DNA of 54,243 nt from CAZZEX01 sp964653285 (GTDB lineage Bacteria > Chloroflexota > Anaerolineae > B4-G1), in the NCBI GenBank assembly GCA_964653285.1, contig CAZZEX010000024.1, positions 1 through 54,243 of the forward strand, read 5' to 3'. Shown here in pieces: positions 41,028 through 48,909 of this stretch. The notes under the pieces are model-generated. The model did not search any database, had not been told where the DNA came from, and saw only the letters and a program-made list of their open reading frames with translations. Position 1 is the stretch's first letter, and each line of letters starts with the position of its first letter. Made by a program: the position numbers and the translations under genes.

Positions 41028-41059
41028 AGAGCCGGGGCCTCTCCAAACGGTCCGGCTCT
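41028..41059. terminator. hairpin between convergent LCP and IPT genes
   Basis: AGAGCCGG (41028-41035) pairs with CCGGCTCT (41052-41059). It lies 27 bases after the LCP stop. There is no strong T-run on the plus strand; on the minus strand TGTGTTT follows. It is a plausible weak or bidirectional terminator. Confidence 0.45.
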
Positions 41060-41092
41060 CTCCACGATCCTGGCAACTATAAAGTCGCAGAC

Positions 41093-41140
41093 TATCATCT
41101 CAATATGTAGGGGCGAACCCTCGTGGTCGCCCTCTTGGGC
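41093..41140. repeat. 48-bp dispersed repeat, copy 1
   Basis: Identical over 48 bases to 47209-47256 (begins TATCATCTCAATATGTAGGG and ends CCCTCTTGGGC). It lies in the convergent spacer before the IPT-protein stop. The right part of the element seen in copy 2 is missing here. Confidence 0.8.
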
Positions 41141-41152
41141 TCTCCGGAAAGG

Positions 41153-42994
41153 CTATGGCGGCGGGGCCGTCGTCGGGCGGGTGAAGATCGCCAGGTCAGC
41201 CCCGTCTCTGGCCGCCCAGAAGGTGACGTCGTTCCAGGGTGCAGCGCCAGAATAGGAAAACCCCATCGTCACGGTCCACGTAGTTGCATGTTCCCCGGCT
41301 TGGACCCTATACTCCGACCAGGCCTCCTCACCATCGCCAGAGATGTCACTTCCCGGCACAGCGATATTACGCATCGGCGTGTGCAACGTCATCTCGCCGT
41401 CAGCGTAGTCCATGTCCCAGTTGTGCTGTTCAAAGAACACTGTCCCTGGTGACACATACGGGTACAGGGGCGGCCGCCGCGAGGGATCCAGGTCGAGCGG
41501 GAACGTCCACGAATAGGCGAAGACACGGCTTTCAGCCGGCGGTGTGTTCGCCAATGGGTCAGTGCTCAGCACCACGTTGTACAAGTTCCCGTCGTCGCCA
41601 GCGGCCCCCTCCACCACCAACTTGAACACCCGGCTGCTACCGACCAACTCCCCGTCGCCAGCCGAGTAAGGGCCGAAGACGAGATTCCAGTTGCTATCAT
41701 ATGCTGAATCATCCCCGATCACTGTCTGCGTCAGCAGTGTGCCAGAGTTGATCCCGGCCGGACCCGGACGATGGGATTGGGCATTGGGGTGGGTATACGT
41801 GCCGGTGTAACCGCGCAGCGTGTACGTGATCGTTGTATTCCAGACCCCATGCAGCTCGTCTACCGCTCCGCCGGTATCGGCGTCGTGGATGCGGAAGTAC
41901 AGGCCGTCGCCGCAACTGGCGGGCACCTCGAAGAAAATTACCTGCGTGTAATCGTCGTCCCCGTTCGCCCCGGACGCATCGGGGCCAAAGGTCAACACGT
42001 AACCTGTCTCCAACGTCGTGTCCGGGCTGGGTGGGTTGAGCGCGGTGTAGGCTGGCGAGAGCCTGTCGGACTGCCCGTCGGGATTGGTGACAGCGAGGGC
42101 GTAGACGCCGGGTACGAGGCCGGCTGGCACGGTCCCAGTGAGCGCATCGGCGGTGGCAGCGGAGATGGTGATGGGGACGTTGACCCCGAGCCTCGCTGTA
42201 GGCAGGCCGGAGAAATTGGCCCCCTGGATGACCACCGGCACGGGAGCGGAATTCACCCCCTGATTGGGCGTGATGCTGAGGACGGACGGAGACGGTATGG
42301 GCGTGGGCGTCGGCGTCGCGGTTGGTGTAGGAGTGTCCGTCGGCGTCGCGGTTGGTGTAGGAGTGTCCGTCGGCGTGGGCGTATCCGTGGGCGTAGGGGG
42401 GGGCGGTATGGGCGTGGGTATGGCTGTCGGCGTCGGCGTAGACGTGGGTGTACCGGTCGGCGTCGGTGTAGGCGTGCCAGTTGGCGTCGGCGTAGACGTG
42501 GGCGTACCGGTCGGCGTAGACGTGGGCGTACCGGTCGGCGTAGACGTGGACGTGCCAGTCGGCGTGGGCGTAGGTGTACGAGGGGTCGAGGTCGCGCTGG
42601 GGGAGGGCGTCGGTACCACGGTCGCTTCCCGAGGTGTGGCTGTGCTCGTAAGGGCCGGGACGAAGGTCACCAGCGGGACAACGACCACCGTCCCCATAGG
42701 TGTAAGATTCAGTTCCCAGGGGGTCAGGGCCTTTTCACTGAGCGGTTCAACATACACCCCTGGGGCCTCAAGGATCTCGTCCGGATTCAGTTCAGAGAGC
42801 ATGCCGGCGGAAACCGACCACCTGCGGGCCGGGCTGACCGCCATCTGGGCTGTGACCAGGAGACAGGCGAACCCCAGCAGCAGTAGCAGGAGGAACACCA
42901 GCAGATCACGCCGTCCCCGGTCTCTGTCATGGTCGTTACGGGAATCCCCGGCAGGCATGGCGTCCGACCTCCGCTGCGATGCCTCAGGCCGCAT
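41153..42994 (-). CDS. secreted IPT/TIG-domain protein with Thr/Pro linker
   Basis: A 613-aa surface protein. One N-terminal helix (LLVFLLLLLLGFACLLVTA) anchors it. Residues about 115-240 are a Thr/Pro linker with tandem coding repeats. An IPT/TIG Ig-like domain (about 243-320: VLSITPNQGVNSAPVPVVIQ) follows, then about 290 residues of beta-rich unassigned sequence with Trp- and Asp-rich motifs (WNLVFGPYSAGDGE, YSWTFPLDLDPS). The start at 42994 follows AAGGACGAG and overlaps the sensor kinase stop by 11 bases, so the two are coupled. The C-terminal region may bind a ligand; no enzyme motif was recognised. Confidence 0.8.
   Translation of the reverse strand: MRPEASQRRSDAMPAGDSRNDHDRDRGRRDLLVFLLLLLLGFACLLVTAQMAVSPARRWSVSAGMLSELNPDEILEAPGVYVEPLSEKALTPWELNLTPMGTVVVVPLVTFVPALTSTATPREATVVPTPSPSATSTPRTPTPTPTGTSTSTPTGTPTSTPTGTPTSTPTPTGTPTPTPTGTPTSTPTPTAIPTPIPPPPTPTDTPTPTDTPTPTATPTDTPTPTATPTPTPIPSPSVLSITPNQGVNSAPVPVVIQGANFSGLPTARLGVNVPITISAATADALTGTVPAGLVPGVYALAVTNPDGQSDRLSPAYTALNPPSPDTTLETGYVLTFGPDASGANGDDDYTQVIFFEVPASCGDGLYFRIHDADTGGAVDELHGVWNTTITYTLRGYTGTYTHPNAQSHRPGPAGINSGTLLTQTVIGDDSAYDSNWNLVFGPYSAGDGELVGSSRVFKLVVEGAAGDDGNLYNVVLSTDPLANTPPAESRVFAYSWTFPLDLDPSRRPPLYPYVSPGTVFFEQHNWDMDYADGEMTLHTPMRNIAVPGSDISGDGEEAWSEYRVQAGEHATTWTVTMGFSYSGAAPWNDVTFWAARDGADLAIFTRPTTAPPP
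42309..42368 (-). repeat. two 30-bp tandem repeats in the Thr/Pro linker gene
   Basis: Two consecutive 30-bp units (42309-42338 and 42339-42368; each starts GTCGGCGTCGCGGTTGG on the plus strand) encode ten residues each of the Thr/Pro linker. Further shorter repeats of GTCGGCGTAGACGTGGGCGT continue to about 42560. Confidence 0.75.
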
Positions 42995-45230
42995 CTTTCT
43001 CGTCCTTAGAGGCCGGCAGCGCTGGAAGAATCACACTGAATGTGCTACCACTTCCTTCCTCGCTGACAATGCGGATATCTCCTCCATGCGCCTCGACAAT
43101 CGCCCGGGTCACGTACAGTCCCAGACCAAGCCCCCGCACATCACCTTCCGTCGCGTTCGTGACCCGGTAGAAGCGACTGAAGAGACGCTGCTGGTTTTCA
43201 GGTGAGATGCCTTTCCCGGTGTCTATGACGTCGAGAATCACATGGTCATCGTGCTTGTACAGTTGCAGTGTCACGCTACCGCCGGCCGGTGTGTACTGGC
43301 AGGCGTTGCGCACTATGTTGATGACCGCCCAGCGCAGCCGTCTGAAATCCGCATCTACCAGAGGCAGGTCAGCGGGAGTTTCCACCTGAAACATCAGACC
43401 CTTTTCGTCCATCTGCGGGCGCCACTCCTCTGCTATCTCTTCGACCAGGGTAGGCAGTAGAACAGGACGCCGCCGCAATCCCAGCCGCCCCCCTGCCTCC
43501 ATCTCCGAAAAGTCCAGCAGTTCGTTGATCATCGCCACCAGGTTGTCGGTGTGACGGCTGATCGTCTCCAGGAAACTACGCTGTTCCTCGTTGAGTGCCC
43601 CGCCAGCGCTGACAAGCAGGAGTTCGCTGTAGCCCTTGATCGCCGTCAGCGGCGTGCGCAGTTCGTGCGAAACGTGCGTGATAAAAGCATCCTTGAGCCG
43701 TTCCGCCTCGGCTTCGGCCGTCACGTCCCGCATCACGATCACGGTGCCCAGGTGCTCGCCGTCGTCCGTTTGGACGGCTGCGGAGTGAGTGCTGACTACC
43801 TTCTTGCCCACCTGGAAGCGCCGATGGTCCAGAAGCCAGGGATTCGGCTGAGGGCTCGAAACCTGGTCATAATCTCCTGCGGACAGTTCGCGCAGCGGGC
43901 CGAGCAGAAAATTGGCTGCCATCTCCTCCAGCAGAGTCTTCGCTGCCCCGTTCAACGGGATAAAGTTCCCCTCCAGATCCTCCAGCAACACGCCATCACC
44001 AATGCTGGAGAGGATCGCCCGCATGCGACCGACCGCCTCTTCCAGCGCGTGAGTTCGCTCCGCCAATCGCCCCGTCATCTTGTCGAAGGTCACAGCCAGT
44101 GTCCCGATCTCGTCCCTGCTCGCGATGCCGGTGCGCTGCTCGAGGTCTCCTTCCGCCACAGCCTGTGATGTACGCACCAGGCGACTGATGGGGTTGGTGA
44201 TATGCTGAGATATCGCGTATCCGAGCACTATGACGCCCGCCATCGCGATGGTGAAGATCAGGGCGTAAGTGTTACGGCTGGTGGCGCCGGCCTGGACAAT
44301 GAAGTGCGAGGGCAGGGCGACAGCGAAAACTCCTAAACTCTCGTCGCCCACGCGCAGAGGCCCACGGGCGAGGCGATACCAGCGACCACGAATGCGGACG
44401 TTCTCGCCCGTGGTGACACCGGTGCTGCGCAGGGTACTCTCGTACAATGCCGGCGTGATCGAGAGTTCGTCCAGCAGGGCGGTCACGTCAGTGGGCTGCT
44501 CGGCGAACGCGAAAGTGGTGGCAATGGCGCGGCCGCCACTGAGATAGATGACCACGTCGGCCATGGAGGTGGCCTTGAAGTACGACAGCAGCGTATCAAG
44601 CGAGGTACCAACGATGACTACGCCAGTCACTTTATCCTCCAGGCCAACGGGGATAGCCGTGAAATAGTAATAGCGCTGGTCTACTGGATGCAGCCCTACG
44701 CCACGCTTTGGTGGCCCGTTCGGGTCGCCCGCCTCGAGCAGGGCTCGTACCATCCACAGTCCCGAGGTATCGAACTGCCCCTCTACGCGCTCAAACGAGC
44801 CGTCATCTTGCCGTAGCGCGTGTAGTATCTCTTGGCCGTTCGCGTCAACGACGATGAGACACTCCACTCCCCGGACGACGGCCGCTGGTTGAGCCAGCGC
44901 CGCTACCCTATCCCGATCACCAGCCTGCAAAGCCTCAGCCAGTCCTACTGTGAAGGCTATGGAGCGTGCTGACTCCAGGTGGTTCACTTCTCGGCGCACC
45001 AGGCTGTCCGAAACCCGACGCCCTGCTTCAAGTACCTGATTGGTCAGCCGCTCATCGAGGGAACCGGCAACCAGGTTGGTCACCACGTAGGTGCCAATGA
45101 TCGCTATGGTCAGCGTGAGGATCAGATAGGGCAGGACGATCTTGCCTCGGATGTTGGAGGTAAAGAGGCGGCGCAATTGCCGGCGCCACCCAGACCACTT
45201 TTCTGATTCTTGATCTTGTGCCACTGGCAT
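42984..45230 (-). CDS. CACHE/HAMP/PAS sensor histidine kinase
   Basis: A 748-aa sensor. A cytoplasmic N-terminus and TM1 (IVLPYLILTLTIAIIGTYVV) precede an extracellular double-CACHE-like domain (about 55-315). TM2 (ALIFTIAMAGVIVLGYAI) leads to HAMP (about 345-400) and PAS (about 410-505, AILSSIGDGVLLEDLEGNFI). HisKA has HVSHELRTPLTAIKGYSELL (His about 519), and the ATPase has VRNACQYTPAGGS, DTGKGI and GLGLGLYVTRAIVEAHGG. It follows ruvA by 8 bases and overlaps the IPT-protein gene, so it sits in the yebC-ruvC-ruvA transcript. No response regulator is adjacent. Confidence 0.92.
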   Translation of the reverse strand: MPVAQDQESEKWSGWRRQLRRLFTSNIRGKIVLPYLILTLTIAIIGTYVVTNLVAGSLDERLTNQVLEAGRRVSDSLVRREVNHLESARSIAFTVGLAEALQAGDRDRVAALAQPAAVVRGVECLIVVDANGQEILHALRQDDGSFERVEGQFDTSGLWMVRALLEAGDPNGPPKRGVGLHPVDQRYYYFTAIPVGLEDKVTGVVIVGTSLDTLLSYFKATSMADVVIYLSGGRAIATTFAFAEQPTDVTALLDELSITPALYESTLRSTGVTTGENVRIRGRWYRLARGPLRVGDESLGVFAVALPSHFIVQAGATSRNTYALIFTIAMAGVIVLGYAISQHITNPISRLVRTSQAVAEGDLEQRTGIASRDEIGTLAVTFDKMTGRLAERTHALEEAVGRMRAILSSIGDGVLLEDLEGNFIPLNGAAKTLLEEMAANFLLGPLRELSAGDYDQVSSPQPNPWLLDHRRFQVGKKVVSTHSAAVQTDDGEHLGTVIVMRDVTAEAEAERLKDAFITHVSHELRTPLTAIKGYSELLLVSAGGALNEEQRSFLETISRHTDNLVAMINELLDFSEMEAGGRLGLRRRPVLLPTLVEEIAEEWRPQMDEKGLMFQVETPADLPLVDADFRRLRWAVINIVRNACQYTPAGGSVTLQLYKHDDHVILDVIDTGKGISPENQQRLFSRFYRVTNATEGDVRGLGLGLYVTRAIVEAHGGDIRIVSEEGSGSTFSVILPALPASKDEKDAA

Positions 45231-45238
45231 CCCTCCAA

Positions 45239-45820
45239 TCAGGGCGCGGCAAAGTAGGCCAACGCCTGGCGCACTTGCTCCTCGACAGGCAGGCCCTCAT
45301 CTCGCGGCAGGCTCTGAAGCGCCGCCTGTGCCTCGACCAGGCTGAAGCCCAGACCGGTCAGCGCGGCGATGACCTCAGCGTCGGCATCACTCAACAGGGG
45401 CGCTGTTCCCGCCCCGGCGGGGACGAGTTTGTCCTTCAGATGAAAGATGATCGCCCTGGCGGTCTTCGGCCCGATACCCGGTACCCGGGATAGCAGGCCC
45501 GGCTTTTCCTGTACCACTGCCTGGCGGAGCGCATCCGGCGAAACGGTGCCCAGCAGCGCCAGTGCGACTTTTGGGCCGACCCCGGAGATGCTCAGCAAAA
45601 GTTTGAACAGCGTCAGTCCCTCTTCCGTGAGAAAGCCGTAGAGCGCCAGTTCGTTTTCGCGCACGTGCAGGTAGGTGAACAATTCCACCGCTTGGCCCAC
45701 GCCATCCAGTTGCGCCAGCACGCCAGACGGCACGCGCACGTGGAAGCCAATCCCTCCGGCGCGGATCACCACGTGACCCTCTCCGATATCCCACACCGTC
45801 CCACTGAGCCTGGCGATCAC
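45239..45820 (-). CDS. ruvA: Holliday junction DNA helicase subunit RuvA
   Basis: A 193-aa RuvA, which binds four-way DNA junctions and loads the RuvB motor. The N-terminal OB fold starts VIARLSGTVWDIGEGHVVIR. Two helix-hairpin-helix motifs (LLSISGVGPKVALALL and LSRVPGIGPKTARAII) and the C-terminal RuvB-binding domain (IAALTGLGFSLVEAQAAL) are present. The GTG at 45820 overlaps the ruvC stop by 4 bases (GTGA) and gives the normal family N-terminus; an ATG four codons upstream is less likely. ruvB is not in the window. Confidence 0.95.
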   Translation of the reverse strand: MIARLSGTVWDIGEGHVVIRAGGIGFHVRVPSGVLAQLDGVGQAVELFTYLHVRENELALYGFLTEEGLTLFKLLLSISGVGPKVALALLGTVSPDALRQAVVQEKPGLLSRVPGIGPKTARAIIFHLKDKLVPAGAGTAPLLSDADAEVIAALTGLGFSLVEAQAALQSLPRDEGLPVEEQVRQALAYFAAP

Positions 45821-46347
45821 CTGTACCCCCATCCCTTCCCCCTACGAGGGAGAAGGGGGCCATCGGAGAGCATAGTCAGGCGGGCTGAGTGAAGGTGGCA
45901 GATGGCGACCGCCAGCGCGTCGGCAGCGTCGTCGGGGCGCGGCACATCCGCCAGCCCCAGCAATAGCCGCACCATCTCCTGCATCTGGGCTTTGTCCGCG
46001 TTCCCATACCCGGTCACCGCCTGCTTGACCGTCAGCGGTGTATATTCGGCCACGGTGAGGCCCGCATCAGCCAGGGCCAGAAGCGTCACCCCCCGTGCGT
46101 GTCCCACGCTCATCGCCGTGCGCACGTTGCTGCTGAAAAAGAGTTCCTCTACTGCGGCCACAGAGGGCTCCCACTCCGTCGCCAGTTCCCTTACCGCACG
46201 GTAAATCAACTGCAGGCGAACGGGAAGAGGTTGGTCGGCTGGCGTCCTGACCACCCCGAACGCCAACGGTTTCAGGTTTCCTTCTACCTCCTCCACCACA
46301 CCATAGCCCGTGATAGCGGTGCCGGGGTCAATGCCGAGTACGCGCAT
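45817..46347 (-). CDS. ruvC: Holliday junction resolvase RuvC
   Basis: A 176-aa RNase H-fold endonuclease that cuts Holliday junctions. Catalytic acidic residues are visible: Asp7 in VLGIDPGTA, the Glu in AAVEELFFSS (about 67), and the C-terminal Asp pair in RPDDAADALAVAICHLH. The last dozen residues are encoded by a G/C-rich repeat block and are not family-conserved. It begins 6 bases after the yebC stop and overlaps ruvA. Confidence 0.95.
   Translation of the reverse strand: MRVLGIDPGTAITGYGVVEEVEGNLKPLAFGVVRTPADQPLPVRLQLIYRAVRELATEWEPSVAAVEELFFSSNVRTAMSVGHARGVTLLALADAGLTVAEYTPLTVKQAVTGYGNADKAQMQEMVRLLLGLADVPRPDDAADALAVAICHLHSARLTMLSDGPLLPRRGKGWGYR
45826..45861. repeat. G/C-rich palindromic repeat at the ruvC/ruvA junction
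   Basis: CCCCCATCCCTTCCCCCTACG followed by AGGGAGAAGGGGGC (plus strand) is the same type of block as at 2771-2805 and 51629-51670. It encodes the last residues of RuvC (LLPRRGKGWGYR) and sits directly before the ruvA start, where its G-runs may serve as ribosome-binding site. Confidence 0.6.
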
Positions 46348-46353
46348 CTGGGG

Positions 46354-47109
46354 TCAGGCCGCCGCCTCGTACCTGGTCATCACCTCGTCACTGATGTCCA
46401 GGTTGGAGTAGACCTGCTGGACGTCGTCCAGTTCCTCCAGCGCGTCAATGATCCCCATTACCTGAAGGGTCTCCTTTTCCGCCAGTTGCATCGTCGTCTT
46501 GGGGATCATCGCCAACTCGGCCGTCTCAAAGTGAATGCCCGCATCCTCCAGTGCCTGTCGCACCGACCGGAAGTCTTCCAGTCCGGCGTAGACCTCGATC
46601 AGGTCGTCGCCAAATATGACGTCCTCGGCTCCTGCCTCCACCGCGACCTCAAAGACGGTATCCTCATCCGCCCCGTCGGGCGCAATCGCGATGTATCCCT
46701 TGCGGTCGAACTGCCAGGCGACGGCGCCCACATCGGCCAACGTTCCACCCTGCCGGGTGAGGATGCGACGGACATCGGCGACGGTACGGTTCCTGTTGTC
46801 GGTGAGCACCTGCACCAACAGGGCGACCCCGTTAGGGGCGTATCCCTCGTACATCACCTCCGCCAGTTCTTCGCCTTTGAGTTCGCCGGTGCCGCGCTTG
46901 ACGGCCCGTTCGATGTTGTCCTTGGGCATGTTGGCAGCCTTGGCCTTGTCCATGGCCAGGCGCAGGCGAAAGTTCGTATCGAGGCTGCCGCCCCCCTCAC
47001 GTGCCGCGATGGCTATTTCACGCGCCAGCCGGGTGAACAGTTTCCCCCGCTTGGCATCCGTAGCGGCCTTCTTGTGCTTGATGGTTGACCATTTGCTGTG
47101 ACCGGACAT
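46354..47109 (-). CDS. yebC: YebC/PmpR-family protein
   Basis: A 251-aa YebC-family protein. The N-terminus MSGHSKWSTIKHKKAATDAK and the segment NIERAVKRGTGELKGEELAE are family hallmarks. YebC proteins are described as DNA-binding regulators, in some cases of ruvC, and as translation factors that relieve stalling at proline stretches. The latter is notable in a genome rich in Thr/Pro linkers, but that link is inference. It heads the yebC-ruvC-ruvA-kinase-IPT transcript; GGAGGGTAGGG precedes the ATG. Confidence 0.95.
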   Translation of the reverse strand: MSGHSKWSTIKHKKAATDAKRGKLFTRLAREIAIAAREGGGSLDTNFRLRLAMDKAKAANMPKDNIERAVKRGTGELKGEELAEVMYEGYAPNGVALLVQVLTDNRNRTVADVRRILTRQGGTLADVGAVAWQFDRKGYIAIAPDGADEDTVFEVAVEAGAEDVIFGDDLIEVYAGLEDFRSVRQALEDAGIHFETAELAMIPKTTMQLAEKETLQVMGIIDALEELDDVQQVYSNLDISDEVMTRYEAAA

Positions 47110-47144
47110 ACCCTACCCTCCACTGTCGTCAGAATAGTAATTAG

Positions 47145-47174
47145 ATTATACCACTATGCGCCTCGATTATGCAA
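47145..47174 (-). promoter_or_regulatory. promoter of the yebC-ruvCA transcript
   Basis: On the minus strand: TTGCAT (47174-47169), an 18-base spacer and TATAAT (47150-47145) preceded by TGG, an extended -10. The start should be near 47138, 29 bases before the yebC ATG. Confidence 0.7.
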
Positions 47175-47208
47175 ACGGCTGGCACGACTGGGAGCCAACT
47201 AAATGACG

Positions 47209-47277
47209 TATCATCTCAATATGTAGGGGCGAACCCTCGTGGTCGCCCTCTTGGGCAGGTACAAGACCTGCCCCTAC
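47209..47277. repeat. 48-bp dispersed repeat, copy 2, with inverted ends
   Basis: Bases 47209-47256 equal 41093-41140. Within it GTAGGGGC (47223-47230) is the exact complement of GCCCCTAC (47270-47277), bounding a 55-base element that also contains GGGCAGGTACAAGACCTGCCC. GTAGGGGCGA-type repeats of this form are common in Chloroflexota-like genomes; no coding content. Confidence 0.75.
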
Positions 47278-47493
47278 CCCGGTTTATTGAAAAGATACAA
47301 AATGACCAACGTTATTATTGTACAAGATATGGGTAAACATGATGTGTAAAGCAGCTTAAGAATGCCAGCATCTCCTGACACTGGCACTCCATAACCCACC
47401 CACGTTGCGGGCCTGCACGGCCAGCCAGTGTAGAAATAGCGCGTTGGCAGGAAGTCCGCTCCTGTCCTTTCCGTTGCGGTGCTGCGTCTCCTT
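47278..47493. other. gene-free spacer
   Basis: The gene-free stretch 47110-47532 holds the yebC promoter, the dispersed repeat and the fmt terminator. In this remaining part I see an A/T-rich start and a 6-bp TGCCAG/CTGGCA pair (47363-47386), but no convincing gene, RNA or element. Confidence 0.4.
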
Positions 47494-47527
47494 CAACAAA
47501 CAAAGCGGAGGATACATACACCTCCGC
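47494..47527 (-). terminator. intrinsic terminator of fmt
   Basis: On the minus strand GCGGAGG (47527-47521) pairs with CCTCCGC (47511-47505) over a 9-base loop, followed by TTTGTTTGTTG. It begins six bases after the fmt stop. Confidence 0.8.
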
Positions 47528-47532
47528 CCTGC

Positions 47533-48474
47533 CTATTCCTCTGCCACTCCCAACCGGCCGCCCACGAAACCAATCTGGCCTCGAAGGAAGGCTTCGATAT
47601 CCATTGGCCGCTTGCCGGCCAACTGTACCTCCTCCAGGCGCAGCGCCCCTTCGCCCGTGGCGACGACCACCCCATCCGCCAGGGCGACCACCATGCCCGG
47701 CGGCACGTCCCCCCGCCAGGCGGGCAACGGCACAGCCCGCAGCACCTTGAACCGCCGCCCGCGCCACGTCGTGAACGCGCCCGGCCAGGGGGTGAACGCC
47801 CGCACCCGCCGGTCCAACTCGACCGCCGGGCGCGACCAGTCGAGCCGGCCGTCCTCCTTGCGCAGTTGCCCCGCGTAGGTCACACTCTCCTCCGGTTGGG
47901 GCCGGGGTACCAGGTCCCCCGCCAGGTACGCCGCCAACGTCTCCACCAGCAACGCAGCCCCCAGCCGCGCCAGCCGCCCCTCCAACGTCGCCCGCGTGTC
48001 GTCGGGCTGGAGCCGCTCCTCCCGCTGGGCCAGGATAGGCCCCGTATCCAGCCCGGCGTCCATCCGCATAATCGTCACGCCGGTGACCTCGTCGCCAGCC
48101 AGGATGGCCGCCGCCACGGGCACTGCACCCCGCCAGCGGGGAAGCAGCGAGGCATGGACGTTGAGACAGCCGTGGGCAGGCAGGTCAAGCACGTCCCGTC
48201 GCAGGATCTGCCCGAAGGCCGCCACGACGATGACCTCTGCCCTCCAGGCCACTAATTGCGCCAGCGATTCCGGCGTGCGCAGTGACTGCGGCTGAGATAA
48301 CGGCAGGCCACGTTCCAGCGCCACCTGCTTGACCGGCGATGGCGCCAGCCGCCGCCCGCGCCCGGCCGGCCGGTCCGGCTGCGTGATGACGCCGACCACC
48401 TGATGCGCGTCGGCCAGCGCCTCCAACACCGGTACTGCGAAATCGGGAGTGCCCATAAAGACGACCCGTGCCAT
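47533..48474 (-). CDS. fmt: methionyl-tRNA formyltransferase
   Basis: A 313-aa enzyme that formylates initiator Met-tRNA using 10-formyl-tetrahydrofolate. The N-terminus is MARVVFMGTPDFAVPVLEAL, the active-site Asn and His are in CLNVHASLLPRWRGAVPV, and the Asp is in MRMDAGLDTGPIL. The C-terminal OB fold reads WRGRRFKVLRAV. A terminator follows at once, so it is a single-gene unit. The predicted transcription start is only about three bases before the ATG, so the mRNA is probably leaderless. Confidence 0.96.
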   Translation of the reverse strand: MARVVFMGTPDFAVPVLEALADAHQVVGVITQPDRPAGRGRRLAPSPVKQVALERGLPLSQPQSLRTPESLAQLVAWRAEVIVVAAFGQILRRDVLDLPAHGCLNVHASLLPRWRGAVPVAAAILAGDEVTGVTIMRMDAGLDTGPILAQREERLQPDDTRATLEGRLARLGAALLVETLAAYLAGDLVPRPQPEESVTYAGQLRKEDGRLDWSRPAVELDRRVRAFTPWPGAFTTWRGRRFKVLRAVPLPAWRGDVPPGMVVALADGVVVATGEGALRLEEVQLAGKRPMDIEAFLRGQIGFVGGRLGVAEE

Positions 48475-48483
48475 AGTAAACCA

Positions 48484-48512
48484 ATTTTAGCACGGGACGG
48501 CGCGGAGGGCAA
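48484..48512 (-). promoter_or_regulatory. fmt promoter giving a near-leaderless mRNA
   Basis: On the minus strand: TTGCCC (48512-48507), a 17-base spacer and TAAAAT (48489-48484). The start is expected near 48477, with the fmt ATG at 48474. No ribosome-binding sequence precedes the ATG, consistent with leaderless translation. Confidence 0.6.
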
Positions 48513-48553
48513 ATCGGGCCTGAACCGGTGAACGATGATAGAGGCGCCAGGAG

Positions 48554-48582
48554 TTGCCAAAAGTGGCCTCCGGGAGTATAAT
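48554..48582 (+). promoter_or_regulatory. promoter of vapBC
   Basis: TTGCCA (48554-48559), a 17-base spacer and TATAAT (48577-48582). The palindrome GTGGCCAC (48583-48590) covers the expected start point, and AGTGGCC also lies inside the spacer, positions where an antitoxin could repress its own operon. Confidence 0.75.
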
Positions 48583-48615
48583 GTGGCCACAAAACTGACG
48601 CGGGGAGGTGAGGCG

Positions 48616-48909
48616 ATGGAGAGCGTAGGCGTCCGGGAACTGAAGAATCGCATGAGCCACTACCTGCGCGCCGTTCGCCAGGGGGGGGCCTTCGTCGTGA
48701 CGGCGCGGGGAAAGCCTGTGGCCCGCCTGGTACCGGTCTCCCCGCCAGGGCAGACGGTCCTGCCGCCGGAAGTGGAGGAGCGGCTGTGGGAACTGGCTGC
48801 TGAAGGATTTCTGACGTGGAACGGCGGGCCGTTTCAGGTGCCGGAGCCGGTGGTCGTTAACCGGGGACCAGGGTTGCTCAGCGACCTGGTGGTGGAGGAC
48901 CGCGAATGA
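48616..48909 (+). CDS. vapB: Phd/YefM-type antitoxin (VapB)
   Basis: A 97-aa antitoxin. The N-terminus MESVGVRELKNRMSHYLRAV and then GGAFVVTARGKPVARLVPV are typical of the Phd/YefM fold, which binds DNA as a dimer and neutralises the toxin with its flexible C-terminus. GGGGAGG precedes the ATG at 48616; a longer reading frame upstream runs through the promoter and is rejected. Its TGA overlaps the vapC ATG (ATGA). Confidence 0.92.
   Translation: MESVGVRELKNRMSHYLRAVRQGGAFVVTARGKPVARLVPVSPPGQTVLPPEVEERLWELAAEGFLTWNGGPFQVPEPVVVNRGPGLLSDLVVEDRE

Noticed and set aside
47315..47532. Possible degraded gene in the fmt-yebC spacer
   Set aside because: Frames across it are mostly antisense extensions of fmt with no recognisable family.
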